Shown here: one piece after another, positions 24,498-36,720 of the stretch
Position numbering within the stretch: position 1 is the stretch's first letter
Layout of the letters: every line of letters starts with the position of its first letter
Source of the DNA: Adineta vaga
Lineage: Eukaryota > Rotifera
Length of the DNA stretch: 64,000 bases
Direction of reading: 5' to 3'
Assembly (NCBI GenBank): GCA_021613535.1
Contig: CP075493.1
Span: 12,214,001 to 12,278,000 of the forward strand
Translations under genes and position numbers: made by a program
The notes under the pieces: generated by a model
What the model was told of the DNA's origin: nothing
The model's input: only the letters and a program-made list of their open reading frames with translations
Database searches by the model: none

Positions 24498-25147
24498 GGG
24501 ACGATTTTTTCAAGCAATTTATCCGTATAAACGACATAGTTTTGCACCACTCTATGCTATAGAAATTCTGATGATAGATTCGGATTCCTCGTCACCAAGT
24601 CTATCAAAATCACTATTTTTAAAAAAATTTTCGAAGGGGGTTTTGCTAGAAATCCTAATATACAGGTGGGATTTCCAGACCCAAAAACTCGATTAATAGA
24701 GAACTCTGGACATAGTGAAGTGTCACGTTTGATAGAGGAACAAAAGTTCTGTCGAAACATATATTTGCCGCCGGGGGGGAGTGAGTTTTTCCCGAAGTAG
24801 GATTTTCAACGACCTTGACATAGTTTTTTCTGACATCATACATTTGTTTCCTTCAAAAATCTTACTTCGGGAAAAACTCACTCCCCCCCGGCGGCAAATA
24901 TATGTTTCGACAGAACTTTTGTTCCTCTATCAAACGTGACACTTCACTATGTCCAGAGTTCTCTATTAATCGAGTCCCACCTGTATATTAGGATTTCTAG
25001 CAAACCCCCTTCGAAAATTTTTTTAAAAATAGTGATTTTGATAGACTTGGTGACGAGGAATCCGAATCTATCATCGGAATTTCTATAGCATAGAGTGGTG
25101 CAAAACTATGTCGTTTATACGGATAAATTGCTTGAAAAAATCGTCCC
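24498..25147. repeat. Long inverted repeat (foldback structure), arms about 300 bp
   Basis: The left arm (24498-24806) and right arm (24856-25147) are near-perfect reverse complements around a spacer of about 49 bp. The outer ends are GGGACGATTTTTTC and GAAAAAATCGTCCC. The innermost part carries CCGCCGGGGGGGAGTGAG against its complement. The arms differ mainly by a 16-nt segment (TTTCCAGACCCAAAA, near 24670-24686) present only on the left, plus a few substitutions. The arms include a frame that reads like protein (RFFQAIYPYKRHSFAPLYA, minus strand of the right arm). No transposase and no clear target-site duplication was found. It could be a foldback/MITE element, a local inverted duplication, or a hairpin assembly artefact. 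Confidence 0.8.
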
Positions 25148-25366
25148 GGAGAGTACATGGTATTTGGGCTGCAGTTCATCAGCAAGAGGTGGCATGACTT
25201 TCGTCCAAGAGTGAAAAAGTCTTAGAAATGGTTATTACACAAGTCCTGAAAGTTTCAAACGATTTGGTGAGGTTCAGTGTAAACGTGTCACAAGTACGAT
25301 GGAAACACCCATAATATATATATATATATATAGCTCCACACCTTATTCATTCTGTTACATACAAAA

Positions 25367-26565
25367 ATGAAAACTTTGATCATCGTTTGTGTTTTATTTG
25401 CGAGTACTTTCTGTGCACCAACAATCAATGAAAATCTAAATAATGAATGGACATTATTCAAACAAGTTCACAGCAAAGTGTACAAATCAATGAAAGAAGA
25501 GGATACTCGGTATAGACATCATATTTTCCTGCTTGATATCACTATTATTTTTCTTATTTTTGTTCATAGACGAAGTATCTGGGAAAAAAATGTTGCCAAG
25601 ATTCAATTACACAACCTTGAAGCTGACTTAGGTATGCATACATATACATTAGGAATGAATGAATTTGGTGATAAGACGCATGAAGAATTCAAAAAGCAAA
25701 TGAATGGATACAAAGGTGCTTCATCTCCTACAGAACACAATGCTGCTAGTCGTACATTTAAAGTTCTAGCAGATTTTGCTATTCCAGATGCTGTTGGTAA
25801 ATTCTTTTTAGTTACTGATTTGATTTGAATATTTTACAAATTATTTTTAAATGCTGAAATAGATTGGCGTAAAGAAGGTTATGTCACGCCAATTAAAAAT
25901 CAAAAAGAGTGTGGTTCATGTTGGGCTTTTTCATCAGTGGGAGCACTTGAAGGTCAACATTTCGCTAAAACTAAACAACTTGTCTCACTTTCCGAACAAA
26001 ACTTAGTCGATTGTTCTGGTAAATATGGTAATATGGGTTGTAATGGTGGGTGGATGAATCCATCCTTTGAATATATCAAAGATAACAAAGGTATCGATAC
26101 TGAATCAAGTTATCCATATGAAGCTCGTGATAACCAATGTCGATTCCAAAAAGTGAATGTTGGTGCTACTGATACTGTATGATTTGTTTTTGTGTTTGAC
26201 ATTTCAGCTAAATATTTAGATGATTTATTGGATTATTCTAGGGTTATGTTAATGTGACAAGCGGAAGTGAAGCGGATCTCCAAGGTGCTATCGCTAAAGT
26301 TGGTCCTGTTGCTGTTGCTATCGATGCATCACAAGATTCGTTTATGTTTTATAAAAATGGCGTTTATAATGAACCACAGTGTTCTACAACAGAACTTGAT
26401 CATGCTGTCTTAGCTGTTGGTTATGATAAAGCAGGTTCAAATGAATATTATATTGTTAAAAATTCTTGGGGAACATCTTGGGGTACAGATGGATATATTT
26501 GGATGACAAGAAATGGTAAAAACCAATGTGGAATTGCTACTGCCGCGAGTTATCCTCTAGTCTAA
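25367..26565 (+). CDS. Cathepsin L-like cysteine protease (papain family C1A)
   Basis: Four exons, 25367-25509, 25570-25796, 25863-26176 and 26242-26565, with introns of 60-66 nt, join in frame to 335 residues. There is a signal peptide ([17 protein letters not shown]) and then an I29 propeptide inhibitor domain ([15 protein letters not shown] through [14 protein letters not shown]). The mature enzyme begins near [15 protein letters not shown]. Catalytic residues are present: Gln in [13 protein letters not shown], the active Cys in CGSCWAF, His in [10 protein letters not shown] and Asn in [10 protein letters not shown]. Length and domain order fit a lysosomal or secreted digestive cathepsin L. 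The gene looks intact. An (AT)n run sits about 45 bp upstream of the ATG. Confidence 0.92.
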
Positions 26566-27659
26566 ATCGACAATTTTCAAAAAAGACACTATAATCATCT
26601 TTTATTATTCACCTTCATCGTAAATATATTGATTCATAATAAAACAATGAAAATGACTAAAATATTCTAAGATACATGTGTTCACATTTTCATATCTATA
26701 TATCTGTTGCTTTATTTATAAATCTTCGCTTACATTAAATTTTCTTTCTACATGGAATTAATACAATTGTTGATAGGCAATAATAATTCGCCCTATTATG
26801 ATGTATTATATTTTAGAACTCATTTGCAACAAAGTTTAACCACTTGTTTATGTCGTCATAGTATAAGTGATAAACGATGATGTTTCTCAAGGGAGAATTG
26901 ATCTAAAAAGAATGATACAATTCTACTCATATTAGAAGAAAAGTAAACGGAACGAACCTCACTTTTCATAATTCTAATTGGTAAATGAAAGAGATGTTAT
27001 AAACAATCATTGATTTGAAATGACTCAATAAAATACTCTTTTCTAAGGAGAATGTATACCGTTTTATCTGCGTTTTCGACCATCGTGATTTTGTTAGATG
27101 TAATAAATGTCTAAGGGCAAAATTTCTCAATCTCTATCAGATTCTAATATTTTACTCAAATAATAGGACATTTGACAAGTAGTTACCCACACCCTTTCTG
27201 AACACATCAACATCTATCGTGTACGAATAGAGCCAAAGGTGTAGGTTGAATGAGTATGAGTCACTTAAAGAGACACTCGCACTTATCCGAACTTTTGCAC
27301 GTTCTGTAACTTGCAAATATATAAATATAATTGGATTACATCGAAAGATTTTATATGAAATATGTAACTTTACTGGTGCTTTTATGTTTCATAAGCATGT
27401 GATTGTGTTAGTATTGGAATTAAAATTAAAATAAAACAGTTGAATAAAAAACATACAATTTTGTTTTAATGATAACTCAAAATATGAAATCGACATTCAT
27501 TACTGGTGCTTTCGGTCCAATAAGGATCTATGTGAATGTCTAGATATCTTTATCTTGGTGTAAAATTATAAGTGTTTTACTCAACTGTCTTTTTTAAACT
27601 TACAATATCGATATATAATTACAATGTGAATAAAGCAGAGTTCGATTTCGAAAAAAAGT
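26566..27659. other. Intergenic, between convergent genes
   Basis: About 1.1 kb separating the cathepsin gene from the minus-strand FG-GAP gene. AATAAA-type signals occur soon after the cathepsin stop (for example near 26637). The 27246-27434 frame has no family features. A CCCACACCC word near 27186 belongs to a scattered motif discussed under findings. Confidence 0.5.
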
Positions 27660-29710
27660 TTAACAATGTAACAGAACACCAACATTATTTGAACCAGAAT
27701 TTGCAACAATAATATCAGGTTTGCCATCGCTGTCTATGTCGCTAACTGCAATTGAAGATGGTTGAGAACCAACTGAATAATTCATTTGAGTAAGAAATAC
27801 ACCATTGCCTATATTTAAGAGTATGGTTATGCTGTTTGAACCTTGATTTCCCACGATTATATCAGGTTTGTCATCGCTGTCTATGTCGCTAACTACAATA
27901 GAAGATGGTTGCATGCCAACTGAATAAGTCATTTGAGTAAGGAATGCACCGGTACCCGAATTAAGAAGCACACTAATAGTGTTTGCACCTTGGTTTGCGG
28001 TGATTATATCAGATTTGCTGTCATTGTTTACATCAACAGCTACAACTGAAGATGGTGGAAAACCAACTGAATAAGATATTTGAGCAAGAAATGTGTCATT
28101 ATTTGCGTTGCGAAGAATACCAATATTATTCGAACCATAATTTGCAACAATGATATCAGTTTTATTATCATTGTCTACATCGCTAACTGCAACTGAAGAT
28201 GGTAGAGCACTAACTGGATAACTCGTTGAAACAGGAAATGAACCACTACCATCATTAAGGAGAACATCAATGCTGGCCTGATATTTATTTGCTACAATAA
28301 TATCAGGTTTGAGATCACCATTCACATCAGAAACTATCACGGAGGACGGACCGAAGCCAACGGCATGATTACTTGCAAAAGCAAATGTACCATTACCAAG
28401 ATTCATATAAATTCTGACATCTGGACTACTAGTTACCACAACAATATCTGGTTTGCCATCATTGTTTACATCACCCACGGTAATTGACGCTAGACTACCA
28501 GTGACTAAAAAACTAGTTTCAGAATAAAATGTAGTATTGCCGGCATTGAGAAGTACATCGATAGTGTTCGAACCAGAATTTGCGACAATAATATCGGGTT
28601 TATCGTCATCATTTACATCGGTTACTACAATTGAGATCGGACGATTACCGGTTGTATAATTAGTCCAGTAAAAAAACAGTTGGTTAGTACAAACTAGAAG
28701 AAAAAAAACATTCTTTGTTTGTGTGATTAAGCATTGTTAGAATTTATCAATGTATTTTGAACGTTTTATCACTTCTATGTACGATGTCAACGAATATTTC
28801 AGACAAGTGAAGTTTGATATATTGTCAATATACTTTATAATGAGAATAAGAAAGGTCAGAAACACCTTAATAACCTCGCAATTATATTACTAAGAGATAT
28901 TCTTGATCTTACTCTCAGTAATGTGCCAACTTATTATCAAAGAAAATATTCGCATTCATTCATTGTTGTGTTAGATAGATATTTTTGATGAAAAAACTGG
29001 AAGCAAATATCTAACAAAATACTTACCATTAGTGGTTGTTGTTGTTGATGACGTTGATGTTGTTTTACTTGTGGTGGACGTCGATGAGGATGCGTTGATG
29101 AGGATGATGACGTTGACGACGAGGTTGACGATGAGGATGAGGTAGTTTTAGTGGTGGTGGTGGTTGACGATGATGATGTTGATGACGAGGTTGACGATGA
29201 TGATGTTGATGACGAGGTTGACGATGATGATGAGGTAGTTACAGTGGTGGAGGTGGTTGACAATGATGATGTTGATGTATCAGTGGTGATGAATGTTGGT
29301 GGTATAGTTGACAATGTTTGAACTATAAAATGGAGATGATATAATAGAATTGTATTAGGGAGATAATTCATTGATTTATACAGCCACATGTACTCTTACT
29401 TACTATTTGTTTGATTATTAGTGATTGATACTAATGATTGGTTGAAAAAAATTAATATAGAATACAACTCATATTTTAGTTCAATTGTATTTATATATGA
29501 ATATAATATTTGACAACTTTGATTTGTTGAAAAATAATTCAGAGCACAAATCGTTGCATTTAGCCTTAACATTTGACATGTACATTGATCTATTGTTACA
29601 TTTACCAATGTCTTATTGATATTACCTATCATCATATAATTCTCTGCTTTACCAATATTAATACAATCAACAGTAGAGAACAATAATAAAATAACAGTCA
29701 TCCGCAACAT
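27660..29710 (-). CDS. Secreted PAN-like/mucin/FG-GAP (VCBS) repeat protein with suspected frame slip
   Basis: Start at ATG 29710 gives a signal peptide (MLRMTVILLLFSTVDC). A small cysteine-containing module follows (CTCQMLRLNATICALNYFS, NQSCQILYS) that resembles a PAN/apple-like domain. An intron leads to a long Ser/Thr tract (about 29325-29035), and a second intron ends at TTCTTCTAG near 28695. Then come seven repeats of about 50 residues such as SSIVVSDIDSDDKPDIIVGN. Their D-x-[ND]-x-D loops bind calcium in FG-GAP/integrin-like beta-propellers. The last repeat stops abruptly (VGVLLHC at 27660), suggesting a C-terminal truncation. The frame entering the Ser/Thr exon is not the frame leaving it, so this copy may be defective or carry a sequence error. 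It is expected to be extracellular and adhesive; the exact role is unknown. Confidence 0.72.
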
Positions 29711-31080
29711 AGTATACTCGTTTTTGTTTTAAAAAACTGACTGACATTTGTTTCTACATATTTTATCACTATTTTTTTTGTTCCGTTTTCCGAAATACTT
29801 CCTAGTTAATATTTAATCGTGAAAAAAAAGTGCCACGCATTATGCAAGAAGCGTATGTCGAAGAAAAAGGAGAGATGTGCACATGATTACGACAATACAA
29901 AGCAGTTCTATCGTGATATTTACTGCAAAGAAAAAAGTACAAGTGAAGTTATTTATGTAATAAAACGTATTCGACAACCATTATATACACCAACTAAAAG
30001 AAAAAGAAAACGCATGACAATTACTAAATTACTTCGTCTATGAGCTGAATATCAGGCTTTTGTTAAGCATGAACTGTCTGAAGGAGAAAGAAGCATTATG
30101 TTTATATTCTATTATTACATACACAAAATATGAGTAGATAAAGAGATATAATTAGGTCATCAAAGCAAAATGAATTTCTAATCTTATACATCTGATTTAT
30201 CGTAGTATCGAAATATGATTATTTTTTCATTCTCGCTATTCACTCACAAACTACACTTATTTATGTCATTACATATGTAATTATATTATTAGAATAGTAA
30301 AAAGCCTTTCCAAGAAAAAGAAACATTTCTACTTGTAGTGAACATTTAATTTATTCTTCTTTTTTAGAGAAAAAAAATCTGTTTTCAAAGAATATCCAGA
30401 AAGATCTGTTTTTTTTCCTTCTTCTTTTTATTATGAGGATGAGTGTGAATGTAGGTTATACTTATATCGCTTACCTACATATCTACTCTGGTCAGATAAA
30501 ACAGAAGAAAACTGTCTGTCGATAAATTAGTTTTATGGTTGGCATATCTCTGATTGAACGACATCATACTATTGTGACGATGATTATTGCAACTAATTCA
30601 CTAATAATTTTTTTATAAAATGTTCTCTCAAATATCGAACACTATAATAGTAGAACTATTCTCTGCACATTTAGCGACGGGAAGGTCAACAATAAATACC
30701 AACATTGTTCATTTATAACCAGAAATTAGTCCTAAATAAATTCACTCATATTATTCTTCTATTTCATATTAAATAATGACTCTAACCTATGTTAAATCAC
30801 TTGTTTGTTTGCGATTATAAATAAGATACATTTGTGTATCAGTACTATATCATACACGGCAGTCACTCACCCATTAATTTCATATCAACGGTTTCCATCA
30901 TTTTTCTACACAATTCATAAAATACTAACATTGACATTTGCAGTCGAATGCCATAAAGTATCTTACATACGTATATTTGGAAATATGACAAAATCATAAA
31001 AGCCATCAAAGATGTTCGTTAGAAGTCATAAATGTCAAAAAGTGAGATGGACAATTTTGACAGAGATAAATTATGAAAGA
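29711..31080. other. Intergenic; no supported gene
   Basis: AT-rich. The plus-strand frame at 29819-30043 is very rich in Lys and Arg but has no ATG start or family match and is left out. A GAGGATGAGTGTGAATGTAGG segment near 30434 resembles the G-rich motif seen near other gene ends. Confidence 0.5.
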
Positions 31081-31925
31081 CAACGAGACATTATAGCATG
31101 ATACTACTGTATTAGCACTAACAGCAGTGCCATTAAATGTTATTATTCGAACAATCAGAATAGAAAGTGCGAAAACAGAATGTAATCATGGTAGGTTAGA
31201 ATTTTTGGTAAATATTGATGATTTAACAGTAAATACTAATTTGAAAGTTCAATTGTAGTTTTTTTCTTATCTTACATTTAAGTTAAATGATGATCCTATC
31301 GTATATCGGCTTATATCAATGGTACGGAAGTCAATTTTACATATGGATCACTCTGGATCGTCTGATTTTCTCAATTTAGTCCAGTTAACAATAATACCAA
31401 ATGTTGGATGTGATGAATCTAATTGGTTAATTGTCATTGCTTCACTGAGAAGTAATTGTTAAACGTGATATGAGAAATGTCGCTGGACTTCTAATTTATA
31501 ATGATGGTACTACACCAGATCGGAATTCTCCCATGTCACCAAGTGTTCATCCAGATGCAACATTTTCATCTTGATTTTTATTCTATTAGACTGGTAATAT
31601 TTTAGTGAATATGACACAGATATAGACATGAGTGTACGAGCAAAAATTCGTATTTCAACGACAAAAGTCCCAACTCCTGCTGCCAAGTGGGGCTCATACA
31701 GTAACAGGTAATGCAACGCAGAAAATTGACATCGGAAGTTATAGCGATACCGTAGCACCTAGTCTAGGAATTAATAACAACGGTAAAGTTTTTATGAATA
31801 AATGAATATACTTTCTCAAAATACGTTTTGATTTACAGGTAGTGGTATTGCGATGTATCTTGTGTTAGCAACCAACTTAGCTCATATTCACCTTATAAAT
31901 ATGTTACCATTAAGAGCATAGCGTC
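31080..31925 (+). pseudogene. Remnant of an M28-family aminopeptidase with PA domain
   Basis: Fragments in shifting frames follow the order of a PA-domain M28 peptidase. They are DFLNLVQLTIIPNVGCDESN (about 31368-31427), then RNVAGLLIYNDGTTPDR (about 31472-31522), the PA-domain core, then SPMSPSVHPDATF. After a break, ILVNMTQI and KIRISTTKVPTPAA follow, then KIDIGSYSDTVAPSLGINNNG (about 31715-31780), and after an intron SGIAMYLVLATNLAHI (about 31841-31890). In active M28 enzymes the two zinc-ligand positions read HSD and (I/L)NDNGSG; here they are YSD and INNNGSG. There are at least three frame changes plus stops at about 31460 and 31918. The locus cannot encode an active enzyme. Confidence 0.65.
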
Positions 31926-32278
31926 GCAACTAACACATGTACTTGTCTATACGTTTTTTGCATCGAGTTTCAATATATTACTGTGATATGTAGCAGTCGA
32001 TTTCGTCTAGAAATTAAATACTTATTTTTTTGAGAAATCAAATAGATCCTTGACATATTGCTACTGTTATTCTCCCCCCAATGAAATGAATTAACAATGA
32101 TTTAGTTAATCGATTCTCTAAATAAACTATCCTTGCGACATCTCTTTTATTTCTCTTATGATTGGTTATCGTTCTGGTTTAATAAGATTTTTTTACTTTA
32201 AGGATACGTACACATGTGTGTGGATTGTATTATGGCAGCACGGTAGAAAACATACGTTTTTTTAATTTAAATCAAACA

Positions 32279-34053
32279 ATGTCGATCGAAACTACACTCA
32301 CGCTTGTGACACTTCCCGTTGAACTACTGTATTACATTTTTGATCAACTCGATATCAATGATATTTTACTTTCATTACGCAATGTTTGTACACAATTTCG
32401 TGCTATGACCAACACATACAATCGATACAAAGTACGATATACAAGTACATCAGTAAAAGCGGATATTCATCGAATATGTCGTATCATTCGACCTGAACAT
32501 GTGATGTCAATGTCTCTTACAAATTCACATAGATATGAAATATCAGATCGAATTGAACTCTTTTTTTCACTCATCGATATTCATCAATTTACTCATCTTC
32601 ACTCACTAGATCTTTTCGATATCGATGACAATAATCTTAAAAACATCTTACAGTATATTATCACCGTTCCCACACTCAAAAACTTGTCGATAGGAATAAA
32701 ATATATCGAAAACTTCAGTGACCAAACGGTTGATCTTCTTTCAACAGTGATTACAACATCCGGTATTCATAAACTTCACCTATTTTCAATGAATTATATG
32801 ATTCTAAAAATAGCATGGTCAAGTAAATCTAAACTAGAACATTTGGCACTTGATAGTTGTAGTTCTCAACAACTATGCTACATCCTTGATCACTTACCTA
32901 ATCTTCGAAATTTGTCGTCAGACCATTATTATAGCGTCAAAACTGATCCGATTATATTTCCATCCACTGTTCATAGATTGACTTCTTTGAAACTGCATAG
33001 TACAGGAATGACAATGAATTACCTGGAATCTTTATTATCATTTACACCTTCACTTGTTCGTCTTCAACTAATGAATTATTTTACTATATTCGACTTTTTA
33101 CAACGCTTATCACTGGGAATATTTTATCCGTAAAAAATTACCCATATTAGAAACGTTTAAGTTTCATGTCAGCATTAAAGAATATTCATATACAAATGTA
33201 AAAGATTTAGAATCGATAATCAATGGATTTCGTACACCATTTTGGTTTCAACTCAAATACTCCTGTGTAACTTGTAAATACCTCAACAATAGTGCGAGAT
33301 CTGAGGTTATGTTATATTCATCAACTGATTCAAGTAATCATTTTCTAGAGAATACATTATCAGGAAATATGTCATACTTTACTTCGACGAATAAGAATGA
33401 CAACATAGTCGAAATGAACAGTAAATGGAAAGTTCGTTTCAATGTACTTCACATTAACGACGCTATTCATTCAAAACAGGTAAGCACTTAGATGAATTTG
33501 ACACTATTTCTATTTTATTCTTTAGTTACATGAACCAACGGATTACATTTTTCATAACATGACTCATCTTGCACTCGATATCGATTGGCCAATCAATTCA
33601 TTTGACTTTCTTTCAACGTTTGCTAATTATTTGCATTTGATTGAACTTTGGCTGTTCCTTCATTTAAATCATCATTATTTTGAATCGAAAACAATGGATA
33701 TTTTACTTGATCTGGCATATAATGTTCAGACGGTTGGTATATCGTATGATAATGATTCGACATTGATACCAGAGAATATATTGGATTCAGTAATATCTCA
33801 TCGAGTGAAACATCTTATAGTACGAACAACGGATGCCAAATGTATGCAACTGATTCTTGAATATGTTCAAAACCTGTCCAGTGTGACATTTATACGTGAT
33901 CGTGCCTCTGCAAACTCTTGGATAGATATTAGTAATTGGTTAGATGAAAGAGGAAGCGTATTTTCACTAAGTGAAGATCTTCGATCTCTTCGTGTGTATC
34001 TTGAGGATGCGTCTGTTTTTTCACCCACTCCCACACCCGCTTACATTTCGTAA
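32279..34053 (+). pseudogene. F-box/LRR-like gene with a one-base frameshift
   Basis: The ATG at 32279 (MSIETTLTL) is followed by an F-box (LVTLPVELLYYIFDQLDIND) and leucine-rich segments to about 33090. The frame then closes at a TAA at 33131-33133. The neighbouring frame picks up exactly where the family continues (WEYFIRKKLPILETFKF), compatible with one extra T in the TTTTT run at about 33093-33097. The paralogue at 43755-46089 has FWVEFIQTKLPLLDKFDF at this position. After that the frame is open to a donor at 33480. A 46-nt intron joins LHEPTDYIFHN, and the last exon ends at 34053 with a Ser/Pro/Thr tail. If the shift is real, the product is truncated at about 284 residues; it might instead be a homopolymer sequencing error. 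Confidence 0.68.
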
Positions 34054-34240
34054 TTAAAGTCAATGAATTGGTAACTATATTTATATGCAAACTCGAAATT
34101 AACATCCCATGTATATTTTGCGTTTCTCTTATATTCTTATCTTGAGTCGCTCCGAACTGCATTTTGATAAAAATTAATGTTTCACTTATCAGTTGCTTTA
34201 CTGCATTCATTCAATAGAATTTTCACTAAAAGATTATATC

Positions 34241-36572
34241 ATGTGGTCGACTTTCGTTAGGGTGCTTTTTTCTATTCTGATATGTAGTAATTTATCGTTA
34301 TCACGAGCCATCTTAGCGTCAACTATTCCAGATACTGAATATGAACAAGTCATTGCTGAACGTTATCTATTTGCTCCTTTGCAAATGAGTCGACAGCTTG
34401 GATGGTTCTTGATGATGTTTATAATATTTGGCAAGCTGTTTCATTGCCAAAGTATCATTCTCAAGCTTCTGAAGGAGTTTGGTTACTTGGTTAATTAAAT
34501 AATGTATTACAGATGTTTTTGATGTCTTTATCTGCCAATGGTACTTTGGTAACTGTCAATGATGTTACTATTAATAGTAATACCAGTCGCCTGATTGTTT
34601 CTCACACAAGAAATACTTCTATGACATATGTAGCAGCTCTTATTTCATTGAATCGTATAGAATTAATTTCGTGCAATCTATCCGATGCTACCTCTTGTAA
34701 TGTTGCACAAATCATTTATTTTCCTTCTGTTTTGATGAACATATCCAAAATTATAGACGGCTTGTTTATCGAAGATTTAGGAGTAGCAGGTTGGTTATAT
34801 ATTGCTACTGATACTGGACTACATGGATTGAACCTTCATACATTTACAATTGCTCCTTTTCTCAATGCAATCGACGTGACTGTTTCATCATTAGTACGAA
34901 GTTCCAAACGACAAACAGTTTTTATTGGCACAGAAACTAAACTGTGGATATATTCGTATGGTATTGGTAAGCAAGGATGGCGTTTCGAACATATTGATGC
35001 ATTGATTGATGCACCAATTACATCTTTGGTATTCAACGATGCACAAGATCAGTTATGGATAGGACAAGCTACGGGAATAACATTGCTCTCACCAATTGTC
35101 ATGTCGACAGGTAGTATTCGCTGGTACTTTACGAGACTAGCAGGTCAAATCTCAAATCCAGGCTCTTATATTGGTCATCTTCCATTTGCTAATATAACGG
35201 TTATGGATGTAAGTCATTCGATTCTATCTGACAATCGAGTTTGGTTAGGCAGCATCTATGGTGTGATGCGTTTCAGTCCTAATGATACGGATTTGAATAC
35301 TTGGCGTGTGTTTAATAGTGCTAGGTATATGCCAAATCGCAACGCTTTAGTTAGTGTTACTTGATTGGCGGTGTTGAGTCGACCGAGAAATGCATCTGCA
35401 GCTTTAGGAAGTGCTGCTGTGGCAGTAACCAATAAAGGTCTTAGTGTTCTTCGTTTTGAAATGTGGACATTATCACAAAAAGCAGAACATTTTCAAGCTT
35501 TTTTCGAACAACCAGGTAGACATAGCAAATATAATCTTGTTTCTAACTGTTCAATGTCATTGTGGGGTGACAGTCGTTCATGCGTCAAAGGACCAGATGA
35601 CAATGATGGTCTTTGGACATCTATGTATCTGAGCAGTCAAATCTTTCGTTATATGGTCACGAAAGATGTAATGGTCAAATCATTGGCTTGGACACATTTC
35701 GAAGCATTGGAATTGCTCAATAGAGTCGCAGGTAGTTAACAGACTGAAATATAATTATTTACAGATTCAATTTGCCTTTTATTTTATCTTTCACAGGTAT
35801 TCCTGGCTATCCCAGTCGTTCATTCGCCAAACGCACTGATTTTCCTCCTGCTGATGATTGGTATCTATCTCCTGCTAATTCAACCCTTCAATTTAAAAGG
35901 GATACTTCTTCATCCGACAAAATTGTTGGACACGAATTTGTTTATACACTATAGTACATGATTTGTTAGCTGGTAATGATGATGAACAACAAAGAGCTTA
36001 TATATTAATCTTAAATATCACAACTCATATTCTTACCCATGACTGGTATCTGATAGGTGAAAACCGTACCCATACTACGTGGGGCATTTGGAATCCGATA
36101 CATGTAAATAATGATAGTGATTTTCAAGATGACCGAGGTCTTAACACTCTAGAAATATTAACTTATTTACTTCAAACCTATGCATACAATGGTGATGAGC
36201 GTTTTCTCAATGGTGCTAAATTATTGATTGAAACGTATCAATACAATATCAATCTTATTAATATGAAAGCAATTGCTGTTTGTGATGATAATTTTTCGGA
36301 TGATGAACTCATTTATTTATCCTATTTCAATCTTGTTTATGCCATTAATACAATTAAATAGTTATCGATAGGATATTCAACGTAATGTACCATCTGAATG
36401 TGATCAGCAACATCATTCATTACAGTTATTACCTTCTGATGAGCGACCTTTAGAAAAGTGGAATTGTGGTGTCTATAATTTAGATGATGGTGACGGATTT
36501 TACGAAGAAGATCCAACTGCTTTCTTGATTAGTTATTGGGGGATGCGTTTCTTTAATCTATTAGGCGAATAA
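34241..36572 (+). pseudogene. Propeller/alpha-barrel protein pseudogene, secreted type
   Basis: The ATG at 34241 starts a signal-peptide-like sequence (LFSILICSNLSLSRA). The frame shifts near 34378 (from RYLFAP to ANESTAWMVLDDVYN). The stretch 34513-35361 encodes beta-propeller-like repeats (WLYIATDTGLHGLNL, LWIGQATGITLL, VWLGSIYGVMRFSPND) resembling two-component-regulator propellers. An in-frame TGA at 35362 splits this from FEQPGRHSKYNLVS and GLWTSMYLSSQIFRYMVTK, an alpha-helical domain that may form an alpha/alpha barrel. A TAG at 35952 and a TAG at 36359 follow, and frames change again before WNCGVYNLDDGDGFYEEDP. An intron at about 35734-35806 is still recognisable. At least four independent lesions make this a pseudogene. 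The family name is unknown to me; similar bdelloid genes exist as far as I recall. Confidence 0.65.
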
Positions 36573-36720
36573 TATATATAGTCATTATTTGTTCTTTGAT
36601 ATCATCAGATACGCTTGAATCTGTTACTATTTATACTCATTCTAAAGAACAACACAACAAATTTTAAAAGAACATATCATCACCAGTCATTACTATATTT
36701 CGTTCATTTTATTTTTTTAA

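Noticed and set aside
24557-25185. Three minus-strand frames in the foldback region
   Set aside because: They overlap in different frames within the inverted arms. One (25185-24997) looks protein-like but continues in no exon, so it is described with the repeat only.
25312-25333. (AT)n run upstream of the cathepsin ATG as a TATA box
   Set aside because: Simple dinucleotide repeat; a promoter role cannot be supported from sequence alone.
29819-30043. Lys/Arg-rich plus-strand frame that could be a small basic protein
   Set aside because: It begins with GTG rather than ATG, has simple composition and no supporting splice signals or family features.
31510-31758. 82-residue frame on the minus strand
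   Set aside because: It is the shadow of the PA-domain/M28 relic on the plus strand, which has family-like sequence.
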